A DNA stretch of 46,332 nt from Lachnospiraceae bacterium (GTDB lineage: Bacteria; Bacillota; Clostridia; Lachnospirales; Lachnospiraceae): positions 1 through 46,332 of the forward strand of contig CAJTIR010000029.1 in assembly GCA_910576385.1 (NCBI GenBank), read 5' to 3'. Positions 1 through 7,272 of this stretch are shown in pieces. Within the stretch, counting starts at the first letter, position 1, and each line of letters opens with the position of its first letter. The position numbers and the translations under genes are program-made. Below the pieces are notes generated by a model. That model had not been told where the DNA came from and made no database searches. It saw only the letters and a list, made by a program, of their open reading frames with translations.

Positions 1-29
1 CATGCTGCCCTGGCACAGCCCCAAAATCA

Positions 30-73
30 AACAAGGGATTCCGGCAACACCCTATGTGCCGGAACCCCTTGTT
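30..73 (-). terminator. Strong hairpin downstream of the recombinase remnant
   Basis: Positions 30-46 pair with 57-73 over 17 positions with one mismatch, around a 10-base loop. On the minus strand it follows the recombinase remnant and is followed by a T-rich stretch, so it may be a rho-independent terminator. It could equally be structured DNA at an element end. Confidence 0.5.
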
Positions 74-125
74 TTCAGCGGTTTCCCCGATATTCTGTTC
101 ATGCCCCTTGTATCAATTAAGCGGT

Positions 126-290
126 TTACATTTCCACATAAACGTCATAGATGATAAGATTTTCCATTTTTGAGACATATTCTGTCAAAAGTTTCCTCTG
201 ATTCCCTACGCTGTCACTTTCCTCCTTATCGCCATCTTCCCTTGATAACCTGATATAAACAGCCGTGTAAAATAATTCTGATTTTTTCAT
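126..290 (-). pseudogene. Truncated large serine recombinase (N-terminal remnant, 54 aa)
   Basis: The reading frame starts at an ATG behind AGGTGAGG. It contains the N-terminal signature of resolvase/invertase-type large serine recombinases: YIRLSREDG, with the presumed catalytic serine at residue 16, then an S-x-S-V-x-N-Q-R segment. The family continues after a segment like the IIYDVYV seen here with a D-D-G-Y-T/S-G motif, but here the frame stops two codons later. Intact members (TndX/TnpX-type) have about 500 or more residues and carry a zinc/recombinase domain that is absent. These enzymes excise and integrate ICEs, so this copy cannot do so. It is the last gene of the left-end minus-strand group, after the 44-aa gene. 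The break could be a real deletion or an insertion/assembly junction. Confidence 0.75.
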
Positions 291-368
291 TTCCTCACCT
301 ATGCGGCTGCTGTACTTGTAAACAGCATCATATCATATTTTGTTTTCTGATTCATTTCTGCGTTTGCC

Positions 369-503
369 TCACTTTGCCATATCTTCTTTTACAATGTCCT
401 GGTTCAGATGGGCTTTCACAATGCGGACCAGCAGTTCCTCTACGGAAAATTTTGCTAAATATTCCCTTTCCACTGTGTATTGGACTGTTTTTTTCTCTTT
501 CAA
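369..503 (-). CDS. Small conserved-looking protein upstream of the recombinase (44 aa)
   Basis: The frame starts at TTG, ten bases after a strong AGGAGG. It encodes a charged peptide with a KFSVEELLVRIVKAH segment that looks like a single amphipathic helix. Short proteins of this look often stand just before serine recombinases in clostridial conjugative and mobilizable transposons, which is why I accept it despite its size and unusual start. Function is unknown. It lies between the MazF-like gene and the recombinase remnant on the same strand and is probably co-transcribed with them. Confidence 0.55.
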   Translation of the reverse strand: MKEKKTVQYTVEREYLAKFSVEELLVRIVKAHLNQDIVKEDMAK

Positions 504-673
504 ATCCTTCTGTCCTCCTGTTAGAGCGTATTTTTTAATACTTTCTCAAACACGCTCAAAATCATTGTTTTTTTCAACATATGCATATAGGCTTTTCCCA
601 TATGTATTGCCTGTCGGTATTTACCATCAAGGTGATATGCTTATCTGCCGCCCATTTCATTTATTTTTTATTC

Positions 674-1204
674 TTATTTTATGGAACTATTATATTTTTT
701 TCTGACAAAATAATCGCAGCCCTGCCTGACATTGCAAAACATACAGGTTTCCTTTAATTTCTGGTTTCTGTCTGCCCTGTGAATGAAATGTTCCCTGGAT
801 TCATAAAATGGCTTTGCACAGATTGGACAAAGACACATTAAAATCGGCTTATCCAATTTCCGCATTCCTGTACTGGAACATAACGCCTTCTCAACTTTTA
901 TCATTTGCTTCCTATTCAAAGTCCCTACATAATCATTTAATCTGCTCTTGTCAATCGTTCTCACCTGTTCAAGCAGCGCTACCGACTCTTTTTCTAAGCC
1001 CTCAATGCCTGTCAACGGCACATGCGTAGACATTCTATGTTTCGGCCTGCTTGTAATTGCAGCAACGATAACAGTCGGGCTATACTCATTGCCCCTATTA
1101 TTTTGAATTACTAATACCGGGCGGTATCCGCCTTGTTCACTTCCCTTCACTGGATTTAAATTGGCATGATAAATATCCCCACGCCTTATCTCTTTTTCTT
1201 CCAT
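674..1204 (-). CDS. MazF/PemK-like endoribonuclease with C-terminal zinc-ribbon extension
   Basis: The N-terminal ~110 residues show the MazF/PemK fold signature: a RRGDIY start, a GSEQGGYRPVLVIQN segment and a later VRTIDKSRL segment. MazF toxins cleave mRNA, usually at short sequence motifs. The last ~60 residues are not part of the usual ~110-residue toxin. They hold two CxxC knuckles (CPIC and CMFC) with intervening His residues, suggesting a zinc ribbon. No MazE-like antitoxin is seen next to it, so it may be a regulator or a stand-alone RNase of the element. The chosen ATG follows GGAGG at 11 bases; an ATG 21 bases upstream is possible. It is probably transcribed with the small gene and recombinase remnant downstream. 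Confidence 0.8.
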   Translation of the reverse strand: MEEKEIRRGDIYHANLNPVKGSEQGGYRPVLVIQNNRGNEYSPTVIVAAITSRPKHRMSTHVPLTGIEGLEKESVALLEQVRTIDKSRLNDYVGTLNRKQMIKVEKALCSSTGMRKLDKPILMCLCPICAKPFYESREHFIHRADRNQKLKETCMFCNVRQGCDYFVRKKYNSSIK

Positions 1205-1767
1205 AAATACAATATCCTCCATCATTTTCTTCCTGAATAAATATACTTACAATTTAGGTATGTATCAGCCGGAAGCACGAATATTTTTTCCCCTGCTTCC
1301 GGCTACCTTTTCTATTTTTATAAGCCTATTTGTCCTCGACACCCCGGCTTTCCTGCCTGCCATCCGAAATAACAATTTTATGACAGGCAAAGGGAAGTCA
1401 TCAGGCGGCTGGCTGCTTACCAGCTCCACGGGAAAATTCCCCTCCGAGGATCTCTCCGAGCTGCCCTCATTTGTTGCGGCGTTTACAACACACGACTTTA
1501 TGACTGGACAGGAGTATCATTGTGCCTGTTGCCTGTTATCGCCCTGCCAGCAGCAAACTGACAGTTATAACCTGATATTTTTCGCTCGTCAAAACGGACT
1601 GGCATTAACGCAAAAATATATCTATTTTTCATAAGGTTTTGCTGCTTTTGCCCGTATGGGTCTTGGCGTACCGGCTATTGCGGCTTACGTTTTTCACGAT
1701 AACAACAGGAATGTGCCTGATGAATGGGTATGAAATTGTCAAGGTTCACTCTATTCCTACTAAAAAG
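1205..1767. other. Gene-free, GC-rich structured region
   Basis: No convincing start or ribosome binding site fits the frames here, yet the stretch is clearly more GC-rich than the cargo DNA beside it. It contains at least two strong inverted repeats: AGCCGGAAGCA at 1267-1277 with its complement at 1294-1304, and CAGCTC at 1421-1426 with GAGCTG at 1458-1463 enclosing a GGGAAAATTCCC dyad. A short open stretch on the plus strand at about 1635-1731 reads like protein but has no start. Candidate roles are a regulatory RNA or an origin of transfer; neither is shown by the sequence. Confidence 0.4.
1267..1304. repeat. Perfect 11-bp inverted repeat (hairpin)
   Basis: AGCCGGAAGCA pairs perfectly with TGCTTCCGGCT across a 16-base loop. 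On the plus strand a T-rich run follows, so it could be a plus-strand terminator. It sits just upstream of the MazF-like gene. Confidence 0.5.
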
Positions 1768-1807
1768 AAACAGATGAGTTGGGATAAATTTCCCTTCTCA
1801 TCTGTTT
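1768..1807 (-). terminator. Rho-independent terminator after the sigma-like gene
   Basis: AAACAGATGAG pairs with CTCATCTGTTT, and a second GGGA/TTCCC stem lies inside. On the minus strand a TTTCTTTTT run follows. It lies about 30 bases past the stop of the sigma-like regulator, the usual place for its terminator. Confidence 0.75.
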
Positions 1808-1835
1808 CCTCACTCAGAAGCCTTTTTTCAACCAC

Positions 1836-2306
1836 CTATTTTAAAAATTTTTTTATTCTTTTTTCCGCTGCTGAAATAGACTTTGCCACTGCCTGAAAAG
1901 AACAATGCTCTTCCCTGGCAATCTGCTGATATGTCAACCCTTCAAAATAATATTGAACAACCCTGCGCCTCTGAACCTCTGGCAAATTTTCAATCGCCTT
2001 ATGTAACTGCTCCACCTCAAGCATATCCAAAACAGCCTCCTCCATGCTCTCCGGCTTTTGGAACGCCCTTTGGTTCAATGTCTGTTCACATACTTCGGAC
2101 TGTTCCAGATGCCTATCCCACACGTTCAGATAAACTAAATCTTCCAATTCAAATTTATCAAAAACCTTATAGATGTGTTCACTGATTTCAATTTCCTGCA
2201 AAATGCCTTGTCCATCCTTAAATGAAACATAATAATGCCCAGCTTTCTCACTTAAGGTATATGGATTGTATTTATCCTTTCTTCTTTTTGGACGGTTATT
2301 CTCCAT
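1836..2306 (-). CDS. ICE sigma-70-like transcription factor (region 4 only)
   Basis: The C-terminal half has a sigma region-4 helix-turn-helix: LPEVQRRRVVQYYFEGLTY followed by an AREEHCSFQAVAKS recognition helix and KRIKKFL. The N-terminal ~65 residues resemble those of ICE sigma-like regulators (YNPYTLSEKAGHYYVSF) and lack a sigma region 2. Proteins of this type in Tn1549/CTn elements act as regulators rather than full sigma factors. The chosen ATG has GGAGGAAAGGAC directly upstream; a longer frame runs 65 codons further but has no good signal. A terminator follows at 1768-1807. It probably controls recombination or transfer genes, which is inference from family context. Confidence 0.85.
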   Translation of the reverse strand: MENNRPKRRKDKYNPYTLSEKAGHYYVSFKDGQGILQEIEISEHIYKVFDKFELEDLVYLNVWDRHLEQSEVCEQTLNQRAFQKPESMEEAVLDMLEVEQLHKAIENLPEVQRRRVVQYYFEGLTYQQIAREEHCSFQAVAKSISAAEKRIKKFLK

Positions 2307-2419
2307 GTCCTTTCCTCCAATCTGAATTTTTTTTAAATCCAGATTGGAAGGCGGAGAACGACCTCTGTGAACTAAAAAAAGCCAAACTACAAATTCATGA
2401 AAAAAAGCGCAAATAAAAA

Positions 2420-2448
2420 CGCCAGACAATTTCATTAATCGTCTGACG
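2420..2448. terminator. Bidirectional terminator hairpin
   Basis: CGCCAGAC pairs with GTCTGACG around a 13-base loop. A T run follows on the plus strand and a TTTTTATTT run on the minus strand, where the stem is better because the mismatch becomes a G-T pair. It separates the RiPP cargo from the sigma-like gene and could end the minus-strand peptide operon. Confidence 0.6.
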
Positions 2449-2501
2449 CCTCTTTTTTTGCATTTTATTTGATAAAATCTCTTATATGTATCTAACAACA
2501 T

Positions 2502-2868
2502 ATTTTTTAATATAAAGCATCACTGGTTTATCTTTGCTTTCTCAGAACAACTATTCTGAATACTCAAATAACCAAAATGCAATAAAAAATATAGCCATCA
2601 CCGTTTTAATTGCTTCCTCAAAAATAAGCTTTATTACGAATGGCTCAAAAATAAGCTCTGCCGTAATAAGATTTTTTTATTATCATATCTGCAGAGCTAA
2701 TTTCATACTTTTTATATTGTATTTTTTAACTACTAATTTCTATAATAAATTTTATATTCAAAAATAAATTATCCTTTCAAAATATATACTATATTAATAG
2801 TAACTATGATAATGTATGTTAATTTTTATTTACTATTTAGATATATTATATTATAAGGAGGCTAATTT
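2502..2868. other. AT-rich intergenic region before the XRE gene
   Basis: No gene is supported. It holds a hairpin built on AGCTCTGC/GCAGAGCT at about 2654-2697. It also holds a dyad, ACTATATTAATAGT at 2788-2801, which has the arm length and four-base spacer of the BlaI-type operators described at 8938 and 9504. The XRE gene promoter must lie within the last ~80 bases. Confidence 0.4.
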
Positions 2869-3135
2869 ATGGAAACTTACTATCCTTCCGTTTTGCAACG
2901 TTGTAATTACGGAAAAATTACATTAAATTTTAAGCAAATTATGGATGCCCAAAATATTTCCAGAAATAAACTGGCTTCCTTAGCAGGAATAAGGTTTGAA
3001 GTCGCAAATAGACTTTATAAAGGAGAAACCCAAAAACTTGATTTAGATGTCCTCGCAAGAGTATGCTATGTTTTAAATTGTGAAGTTCAAGATGTCCTTT
3101 ATTTTGACAAAAAATTATCAAATCCTGGAAATTAA
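2869..3135 (+). CDS. Small XRE/Cro-type helix-turn-helix regulator
   Basis: An 88-residue protein with a Cro/CI-like fold in residues ~22-80: ITLNFKQIMDAQNISRNKLA then LAGIRFEVANRLYKG as the recognition helix, and a LDLDVLARVCYVLNCEVQDV tail typical of small Firmicute XRE regulators. AAGGAGG precedes the ATG by 8 bases. It faces the peptide operon, and its 3' end overlaps that of the subtilisin-like gene by 18 bases. It may regulate the cargo or itself; no target operator is obvious beyond the candidate dyad at 2788-2801. The unrelated-looking ~20 N-terminal residues are unexplained. Confidence 0.8.
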   Translation: METYYPSVLQRCNYGKITLNFKQIMDAQNISRNKLASLAGIRFEVANRLYKGETQKLDLDVLARVCYVLNCEVQDVLYFDKKLSNPGN

Positions 3136-4221
3136 GTTTATTAATAGTTGGCATATTTCAATAATCTGCATATTGTGTTTATCTATTATATAGTTTTCAT
3201 CAACGCAAAAATTTCTAACCGCTGAAATAAAAATTTTGCCAAATTCAATTACTATACTAATTTTATTTTCCACCTGGAACAATTTATAATTTCCTCTATT
3301 GTTTTTTATAGAAACCAAAAATAAGATATCTATATCTAAAATACTCCATAAATATCTTGATGTAATTTTATTATAAAAATCATATTCTTTTTTATAAGAT
3401 AGTAGTCTGTAATCCTTACTTATTCCTCCTATAAGCATCCCACCAGTTTCATATCCCCATACCTTATGTAAACAATCCAAAATATTAGAAACCAGTTCTA
3501 AATCCTCATAGTTTTCTAATTTCACACAACAGATTGGCATTTCTTCTATTCTTTCTTTTATTAAATCTTCATAATCAACAGAATAAAAATCACAAAAATC
3601 AAATATTTTATCCGCTTTAAAATAATCCTGTTTTTTTATACAATTAATAATTTTTCCCACAACAATCGGCACAGCAAAACTATTACTAGGGTAAATATCT
3701 TCATCTATCTGCTTAAAATTATAATTAACCACAAATTCAATATTTAAAAAATCGTTCTTTGAATACCTAATACTATTTTTGGGCAATAGACCCAAATGAT
3801 CGTATCTAACCCCCAATACCGTGTTCATACAAGCTGGAATTGTCATATGACTATTATTATTAAGTGCAGACACTATCAAAACGCCTTTTTGGTTTAGTTT
3901 CTTTATATAATCTTTCAAATAGTAATATTCTGATAATTTAGTTGTCCCTAAACTCATAGAAACAATATCTACTTCCTCTTCTAAACATATTTTTAAAGCA
4001 TCTGCAATACCTTCTATTGTTCCATGAGCATCTTTTTCCATTATGACTATATTTAAAACTTCAAATTCAGATGCTACTGCTTTCAATATGGATACTATTT
4101 TAGTAGAGTGTGAAAATCCCAGACTTTCTGCATTACCCTCAATCTTGAGAAAAGTTTTTTTAATCGAAACATCTGTAATTATATCCTGATTTATTTCGTC
4201 ATCAATTATTGCCACTTTCAT
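3118..4221 (-). CDS. Subtilisin-like (S8) protein of the Cys-rich peptide cluster
   Basis: The first ~200 residues follow the subtilase order with diverged motifs. Asp7 lies in VAIIDDEI. His38 lies in FSHSTKIVSIL, in place of HGTHVAGI. The MSLGT strand ends near residue 93, the oxyanion Asn region is SALNNN (119-123), and Ser181 lies in SNSFAVP, in place of GTSMAAP. The triad is thus retained although flanking glycines are lost. No signal peptide or transmembrane segment is seen, so it should act in the cytoplasm. Residues ~200-367 form an unrecognised C-terminal domain. As the exporter in this operon has no C39 peptidase domain, this is the best candidate for removing the precursor's leader. 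It lies directly downstream of the precursor, and AAGGA precedes its ATG. It could instead be a non-catalytic binder. Confidence 0.7.
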   Translation of the reverse strand: MKVAIIDDEINQDIITDVSIKKTFLKIEGNAESLGFSHSTKIVSILKAVASEFEVLNIVIMEKDAHGTIEGIADALKICLEEEVDIVSMSLGTTKLSEYYYLKDYIKKLNQKGVLIVSALNNNSHMTIPACMNTVLGVRYDHLGLLPKNSIRYSKNDFLNIEFVVNYNFKQIDEDIYPSNSFAVPIVVGKIINCIKKQDYFKADKIFDFCDFYSVDYEDLIKERIEEMPICCVKLENYEDLELVSNILDCLHKVWGYETGGMLIGGISKDYRLLSYKKEYDFYNKITSRYLWSILDIDILFLVSIKNNRGNYKLFQVENKISIVIEFGKIFISAVRNFCVDENYIIDKHNMQIIEICQLLINLISRI

Positions 4222-4260
4222 TATAACTGCATTCCTTCTCTTTTTATTTATATGGAAGAA

Positions 4261-4284
4261 GGGGATTGTATGTATACAATCCCC
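4261..4284 (-). repeat. Perfect 10-bp hairpin between precursor and protease genes
   Basis: GGGGATTGTA pairs perfectly with TACAATCCCC around a four-base loop, just after the precursor stop and before the S8 gene. On the minus strand it is followed by TTCTTCC rather than a clean T run. It may act as a partial terminator or an mRNA-stabilising structure that keeps precursor levels above those of the protease. Confidence 0.6.
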
Positions 4285-4300
4285 ACTTCACCCCAGTATT

Positions 4301-4483
4301 TTACAGCTTGTAGATATTTGCTTTGTTCATTGGATCTTTTTTATATCCGCTCTCTGAACGTGTACTGGCATTTGTTCCTGCCGGACATGCACAATTACAT
4401 TGTCCAGCACATGCACAATATTTGCGCATCTCATAAGCTTCTACTGTGTTTGATAAGTTTTCAAATCTCTTGTTAAGCTTCAT
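4301..4483 (-). CDS. Cys-rich RiPP precursor peptide (CLI_3235-type)
   Basis: A 60-residue peptide with a leader containing FENLSNTVEAY. This resembles the leader motif I associate with the CLI_3235 family of clostridial bacteriocin-like precursors (TIGR04065). Then follows a core beginning around residue 22 with five cysteines (23, 25, 29, 31, 33) alternating with small residues (CACAGQCNCACPAG). The last ~25 residues are polar and Cys-free, which is longer than I expect for a simple core and might be a follower. AGGGGGAA precedes the ATG. It is encoded with a radical SAM maturase, an exporter and two accessory proteins. The likely chemistry is radical-generated crosslinks at cysteine sulfur, inferred from the SPASM maturase class; the product and its target are unknown. 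Confidence 0.85.
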   Translation of the reverse strand: MKLNKRFENLSNTVEAYEMRKYCACAGQCNCACPAGTNASTRSESGYKKDPMNKANIYKL

Positions 4484-4522
4484 TTGTACTTCCCCCTTTC
4501 GTAAAATTGTCTATATAAAAAA

Positions 4523-4780
4523 TCATATAGCCATGTTAATTAAATCAACTATCCTTTTAGAAAGGCAATCTATTGTAAAATCTGTACATTCCATATTTTC
4601 TAAAATCTTACAAACTGGTTTTTTTAACTCTTTTTCCAAATCTGTAAATATATATAACCAATCATTGATATATAACCCAAGGGACGAATCCAACAAATTG
4701 GCATTGTTTGCTATTTTTTTCTCTCCAATAAACTCTGTTATATGTATTCGAATAATTTTTTCTATTTCTTTTGTATCCAT
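4523..4780 (-). CDS. Acyl-carrier-protein-related component of peptide maturation
   Basis: An 85-residue acidic helical protein whose middle aligns with the carrier-protein helix-2 signature without gaps. SLGLYINDWLYIFTDLEKEL (residues 33-52) corresponds to the usual DLGxDSLDxVELVxxLEEEF. The serine that normally carries phosphopantetheine is Ile38, so this protein cannot be a standard swinging-arm carrier. It fits the peptide-maturation carrier-related family (recalled as TIGR04069) found beside CcpM enzymes. It lies 42 bases upstream of the precursor in transcription order and 9 bases after the TIGR04066-type gene. A scaffold or precursor-binding role is the simplest inference. Confidence 0.75.
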   Translation of the reverse strand: MDTKEIEKIIRIHITEFIGEKKIANNANLLDSSLGLYINDWLYIFTDLEKELKKPVCKILENMECTDFTIDCLSKRIVDLINMAI

Positions 4781-4789
4781 AATTTTCTC

Positions 4790-5845
4790 CTAAACAGCAT
4801 CAATATTTTCCACCAAACTTTTAATTACACCATGAAGATTTTTGCTCATGTTCTTTTTATCTGCCATGTAAAAAATCGGACACGGAATATCCTGATCTAA
4901 TGTCATATGCATTTCATTTACAAATGAATTACTCAAAAAATATGTATCTAATTCCTTACTTTCTGAATTAAATAAAATTCTTTGATTTGAAATTGCAACC
5001 ATTTCTACCGGCATATTCAATTTATATTTAGCTAATAATTTTAATTCTTCTATAAACTCTTTATTCATAGTTGGAACATAATTAATATTTAAAATTGAAA
5101 AATCTGTTTCAACAGCCATACCTATTGCAAGTGCCACTTCCGCAAAATGATTTGTTATATTTTTATTCATTGGCATAATCGCTCCAGGTATACCAATCAA
5201 AATCACATCTGGCTGTTCCCTTTTGACAATATCCTTTACAAAATTGTTAAAATACAAAACCTTCCTTTCTAAATTAATCGAATCGTCGTACATAAATTCC
5301 GGTATAACATGAAAATTCATTAACTTCCCAAGTGAATTTGACAAGATAGCTGAGCACCGAAATCCAGATTTAACAAAGGTTTTATAAAGTTCTAACTGCA
5401 GTCTAAATTTATCACTATTTTCATTAAGTCCTAAACTACACACAACTGGTACTGGAATTTCAAAGAGAATATCTTCTTCATTTTGGCAAAACTCCCAATC
5501 CTCTTTCAGTAATGTTGCTTTTTCAATAATTCCCAATTCTTCCGAAAACTCCTTAGATAAAACTTTTCTCATCAAAGGAGACAAATAAACCTTTTTATTT
5601 TTCCTAATACCTTCACTAAGCCTTTTCATATATGGCTGTAATTTTAAATGTGAAATATTATCACATAACACAATGGCCTCACTATCCTCTAATGACTCCT
5701 GCGGAGATAGAAATCCAGATATTTCTTTGCTTTGTTCCTTTAATGGCAAAATATTAATATCCGAATATCCAATTATGCTATCCTTATTTTCTAAAACCAA
5801 CTTTGAATCATTAGTATATGGAAATAAAAATAATTTACCTTTCAT
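4790..5845 (-). CDS. Peptide maturation system protein (TIGR04066-like)
   Basis: A 351-residue protein with no catalytic motif I recognise. Its place between the CcpM-type radical SAM gene and the carrier-related gene matches the clostridial Cys-rich peptide clusters in which a TIGR04066-family protein is constant. The N-terminal half has alternating beta/alpha segments (KLFLFPYTNDSKLVLENK; IVLCDNISHLKL). The middle holds a hydrophobic strand, QPDVILIGIPGAIMPMNK, and a C-terminal region follows with ISNQRILFNSESKELDTYF. This suggests a Rossmann-like or partner-switching architecture. No signal peptide or transmembrane helix is visible, so it is cytoplasmic. Role unknown; probably part of the modification complex. 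Confidence 0.75.
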   Translation of the reverse strand: MKGKLFLFPYTNDSKLVLENKDSIIGYSDINILPLKEQSKEISGFLSPQESLEDSEAIVLCDNISHLKLQPYMKRLSEGIRKNKKVYLSPLMRKVLSKEFSEELGIIEKATLLKEDWEFCQNEEDILFEIPVPVVCSLGLNENSDKFRLQLELYKTFVKSGFRCSAILSNSLGKLMNFHVIPEFMYDDSINLERKVLYFNNFVKDIVKREQPDVILIGIPGAIMPMNKNITNHFAEVALAIGMAVETDFSILNINYVPTMNKEFIEELKLLAKYKLNMPVEMVAISNQRILFNSESKELDTYFLSNSFVNEMHMTLDQDIPCPIFYMADKKNMSKNLHGVIKSLVENIDAV

Positions 5846-5883
5846 TTATGTATCAAATTCCTTTCCTAAATTAATAGCCAATT

Positions 5884-7272
5884 TTACCCCAGACGATATC
5901 CCAATTCTGTCAATATTGCTATTGTCGTTAAATTGAAAATTACATCTTCCTTTGATTGTTTACACGCTTTTAATTTTTCTTTCTTTGTGGGTAGTTCTTC
6001 TGTTAATTGAATGTCTTTTATACACTGCATACATAAACGTATCGCCCAACAATTTTTACATTCATTTTCTGATAATTTACCGATATTTAACATATTAGAT
6101 ACTTTTCCCATATCAAACCCTTTATAAATATCACCAATACATGTGCATTCCAACTCTGGAACTCTTTCACACGGATAAATTTTCCCATCAAAACTTACAA
6201 AGCATCTTTTTACTCCTGGTACACATGGACCTGAATGATGCATATATCTTGGAATTGGAGTATGAAATTGAAGCTGTCTATATAATGATTCTATTTCCGA
6301 TTTACCATAAACCACTATTCTGCTTACAGATCTAACATCAACTTTTCCAAGCAGCGATAATAACATTTTAAGATGTTCAAATCTACGCTTTATCAAAGAC
6401 ATCTCATTATACTCTACTTCTCCCTGATATCCATCTTCACTCATTGTATTAAACATTATATAAGAATCTGATAAAACATCATCTGCATTAAAATACTTCT
6501 CAACTTTAGTCACATTTGTTTCTGGACTAATAACTGTATTAAAATTGACATTTCTTTTCACATAATCTGGATATAACTCTTTAAATTTTCTCACATTTTT
6601 GATAATTACATCAAAAGAGCCCTGGCCATTTGAAAATTTTCTATGTTTATCATGCTCTTCTTTCATCCCATCCAGACTAATCACAATTTGCACATCATAA
6701 TCACAAAAGAATTTCATCTTATCTTCCGAAAGCAATGTGCCATTTGTAGTAATGGTAAAAAACACATCTTGTCCTTCTACTGTCTGATTTACATACAGAA
6801 TACATTTTTTTATTAATTCAAACTCAAGCAACGGCTCCCCACCATAAAACCCAATAGATAATCTCCTTGTTTCTTTAGAATTACTAATCCCAAAATCTAT
6901 AGCTGCCTTAGCTGTTTCAAAGCTCATCTTATTATTACAATGTTTCCTATTAAGATATTTTCCACCGTAAACACAATATTCACATCTAAGGTTACAATTC
7001 TGCGTTACTTGCAAAGTTACTTGTTCCATATCGTTCTTCAATAGATGTTTGAGATATGGGGGCTCTGGATGCTCAATAACCTCAATTTCTTTTTCTAATA
7101 AAATGCCATTGGTCTGGAAATTTTTTATAATTTGTGACTGTAAACCGTCAATTTCCCCTGATTCAACCTTTTTCATCTCGTAGGCTTGTTCATCATTAAG
7201 GCAAATTATTGCATTGCTATACCGATCATACAAATACTGATGTCTATGTGTTTTAAAAATTATAAAGTTCAT
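5884..7272 (-). CDS. ccpM: Radical SAM/SPASM Cys-rich peptide maturase (CcpM-like)
   Basis: A 462-residue radical SAM enzyme. Residues ~1-80 resemble a precursor-recognition domain. The SAM cluster motif is C93-NLR-C97-EY-C100, followed by YGG. The glycine-rich SAM-binding motif GFYGGEPLLEFELI is near residue 145. A SPASM domain of about residues 340-440 has the cysteine series CVPGVKRCFVSFDGKIYPC, then CTC, CKNC and CMQC, able to hold two auxiliary Fe-S clusters. SPASM maturases act on ribosomal peptides to form thioether or other radical crosslinks. With the Cys-rich precursor at 4301 this matches the CcpM class (recalled as TIGR04068). The start codon overlaps the ABC transporter stop by four bases (ATGA), so the two are translationally coupled. 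Confidence 0.9.
   Translation of the reverse strand: MNFIIFKTHRHQYLYDRYSNAIICLNDEQAYEMKKVESGEIDGLQSQIIKNFQTNGILLEKEIEVIEHPEPPYLKHLLKNDMEQVTLQVTQNCNLRCEYCVYGGKYLNRKHCNNKMSFETAKAAIDFGISNSKETRRLSIGFYGGEPLLEFELIKKCILYVNQTVEGQDVFFTITTNGTLLSEDKMKFFCDYDVQIVISLDGMKEEHDKHRKFSNGQGSFDVIIKNVRKFKELYPDYVKRNVNFNTVISPETNVTKVEKYFNADDVLSDSYIMFNTMSEDGYQGEVEYNEMSLIKRRFEHLKMLLSLLGKVDVRSVSRIVVYGKSEIESLYRQLQFHTPIPRYMHHSGPCVPGVKRCFVSFDGKIYPCERVPELECTCIGDIYKGFDMGKVSNMLNIGKLSENECKNCWAIRLCMQCIKDIQLTEELPTKKEKLKACKQSKEDVIFNLTTIAILTELGYRLG

Noticed and set aside
340-705. Plus-strand frame of 121 codons at the left end
   Set aside because: It lies opposite the small TTG-start gene and has no ribosome binding site; composition is Phe/Ser-rich antisense-like.
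1635-1731. Fragment resembling protein (reads GFAAFARMGLGVPAIAAYV then a polar end)
   Set aside because: It has no start codon or ribosome binding site and follows a stop. It could be a gene remnant, but overlapping minus-strand frames are as plausible, so no gene was called.
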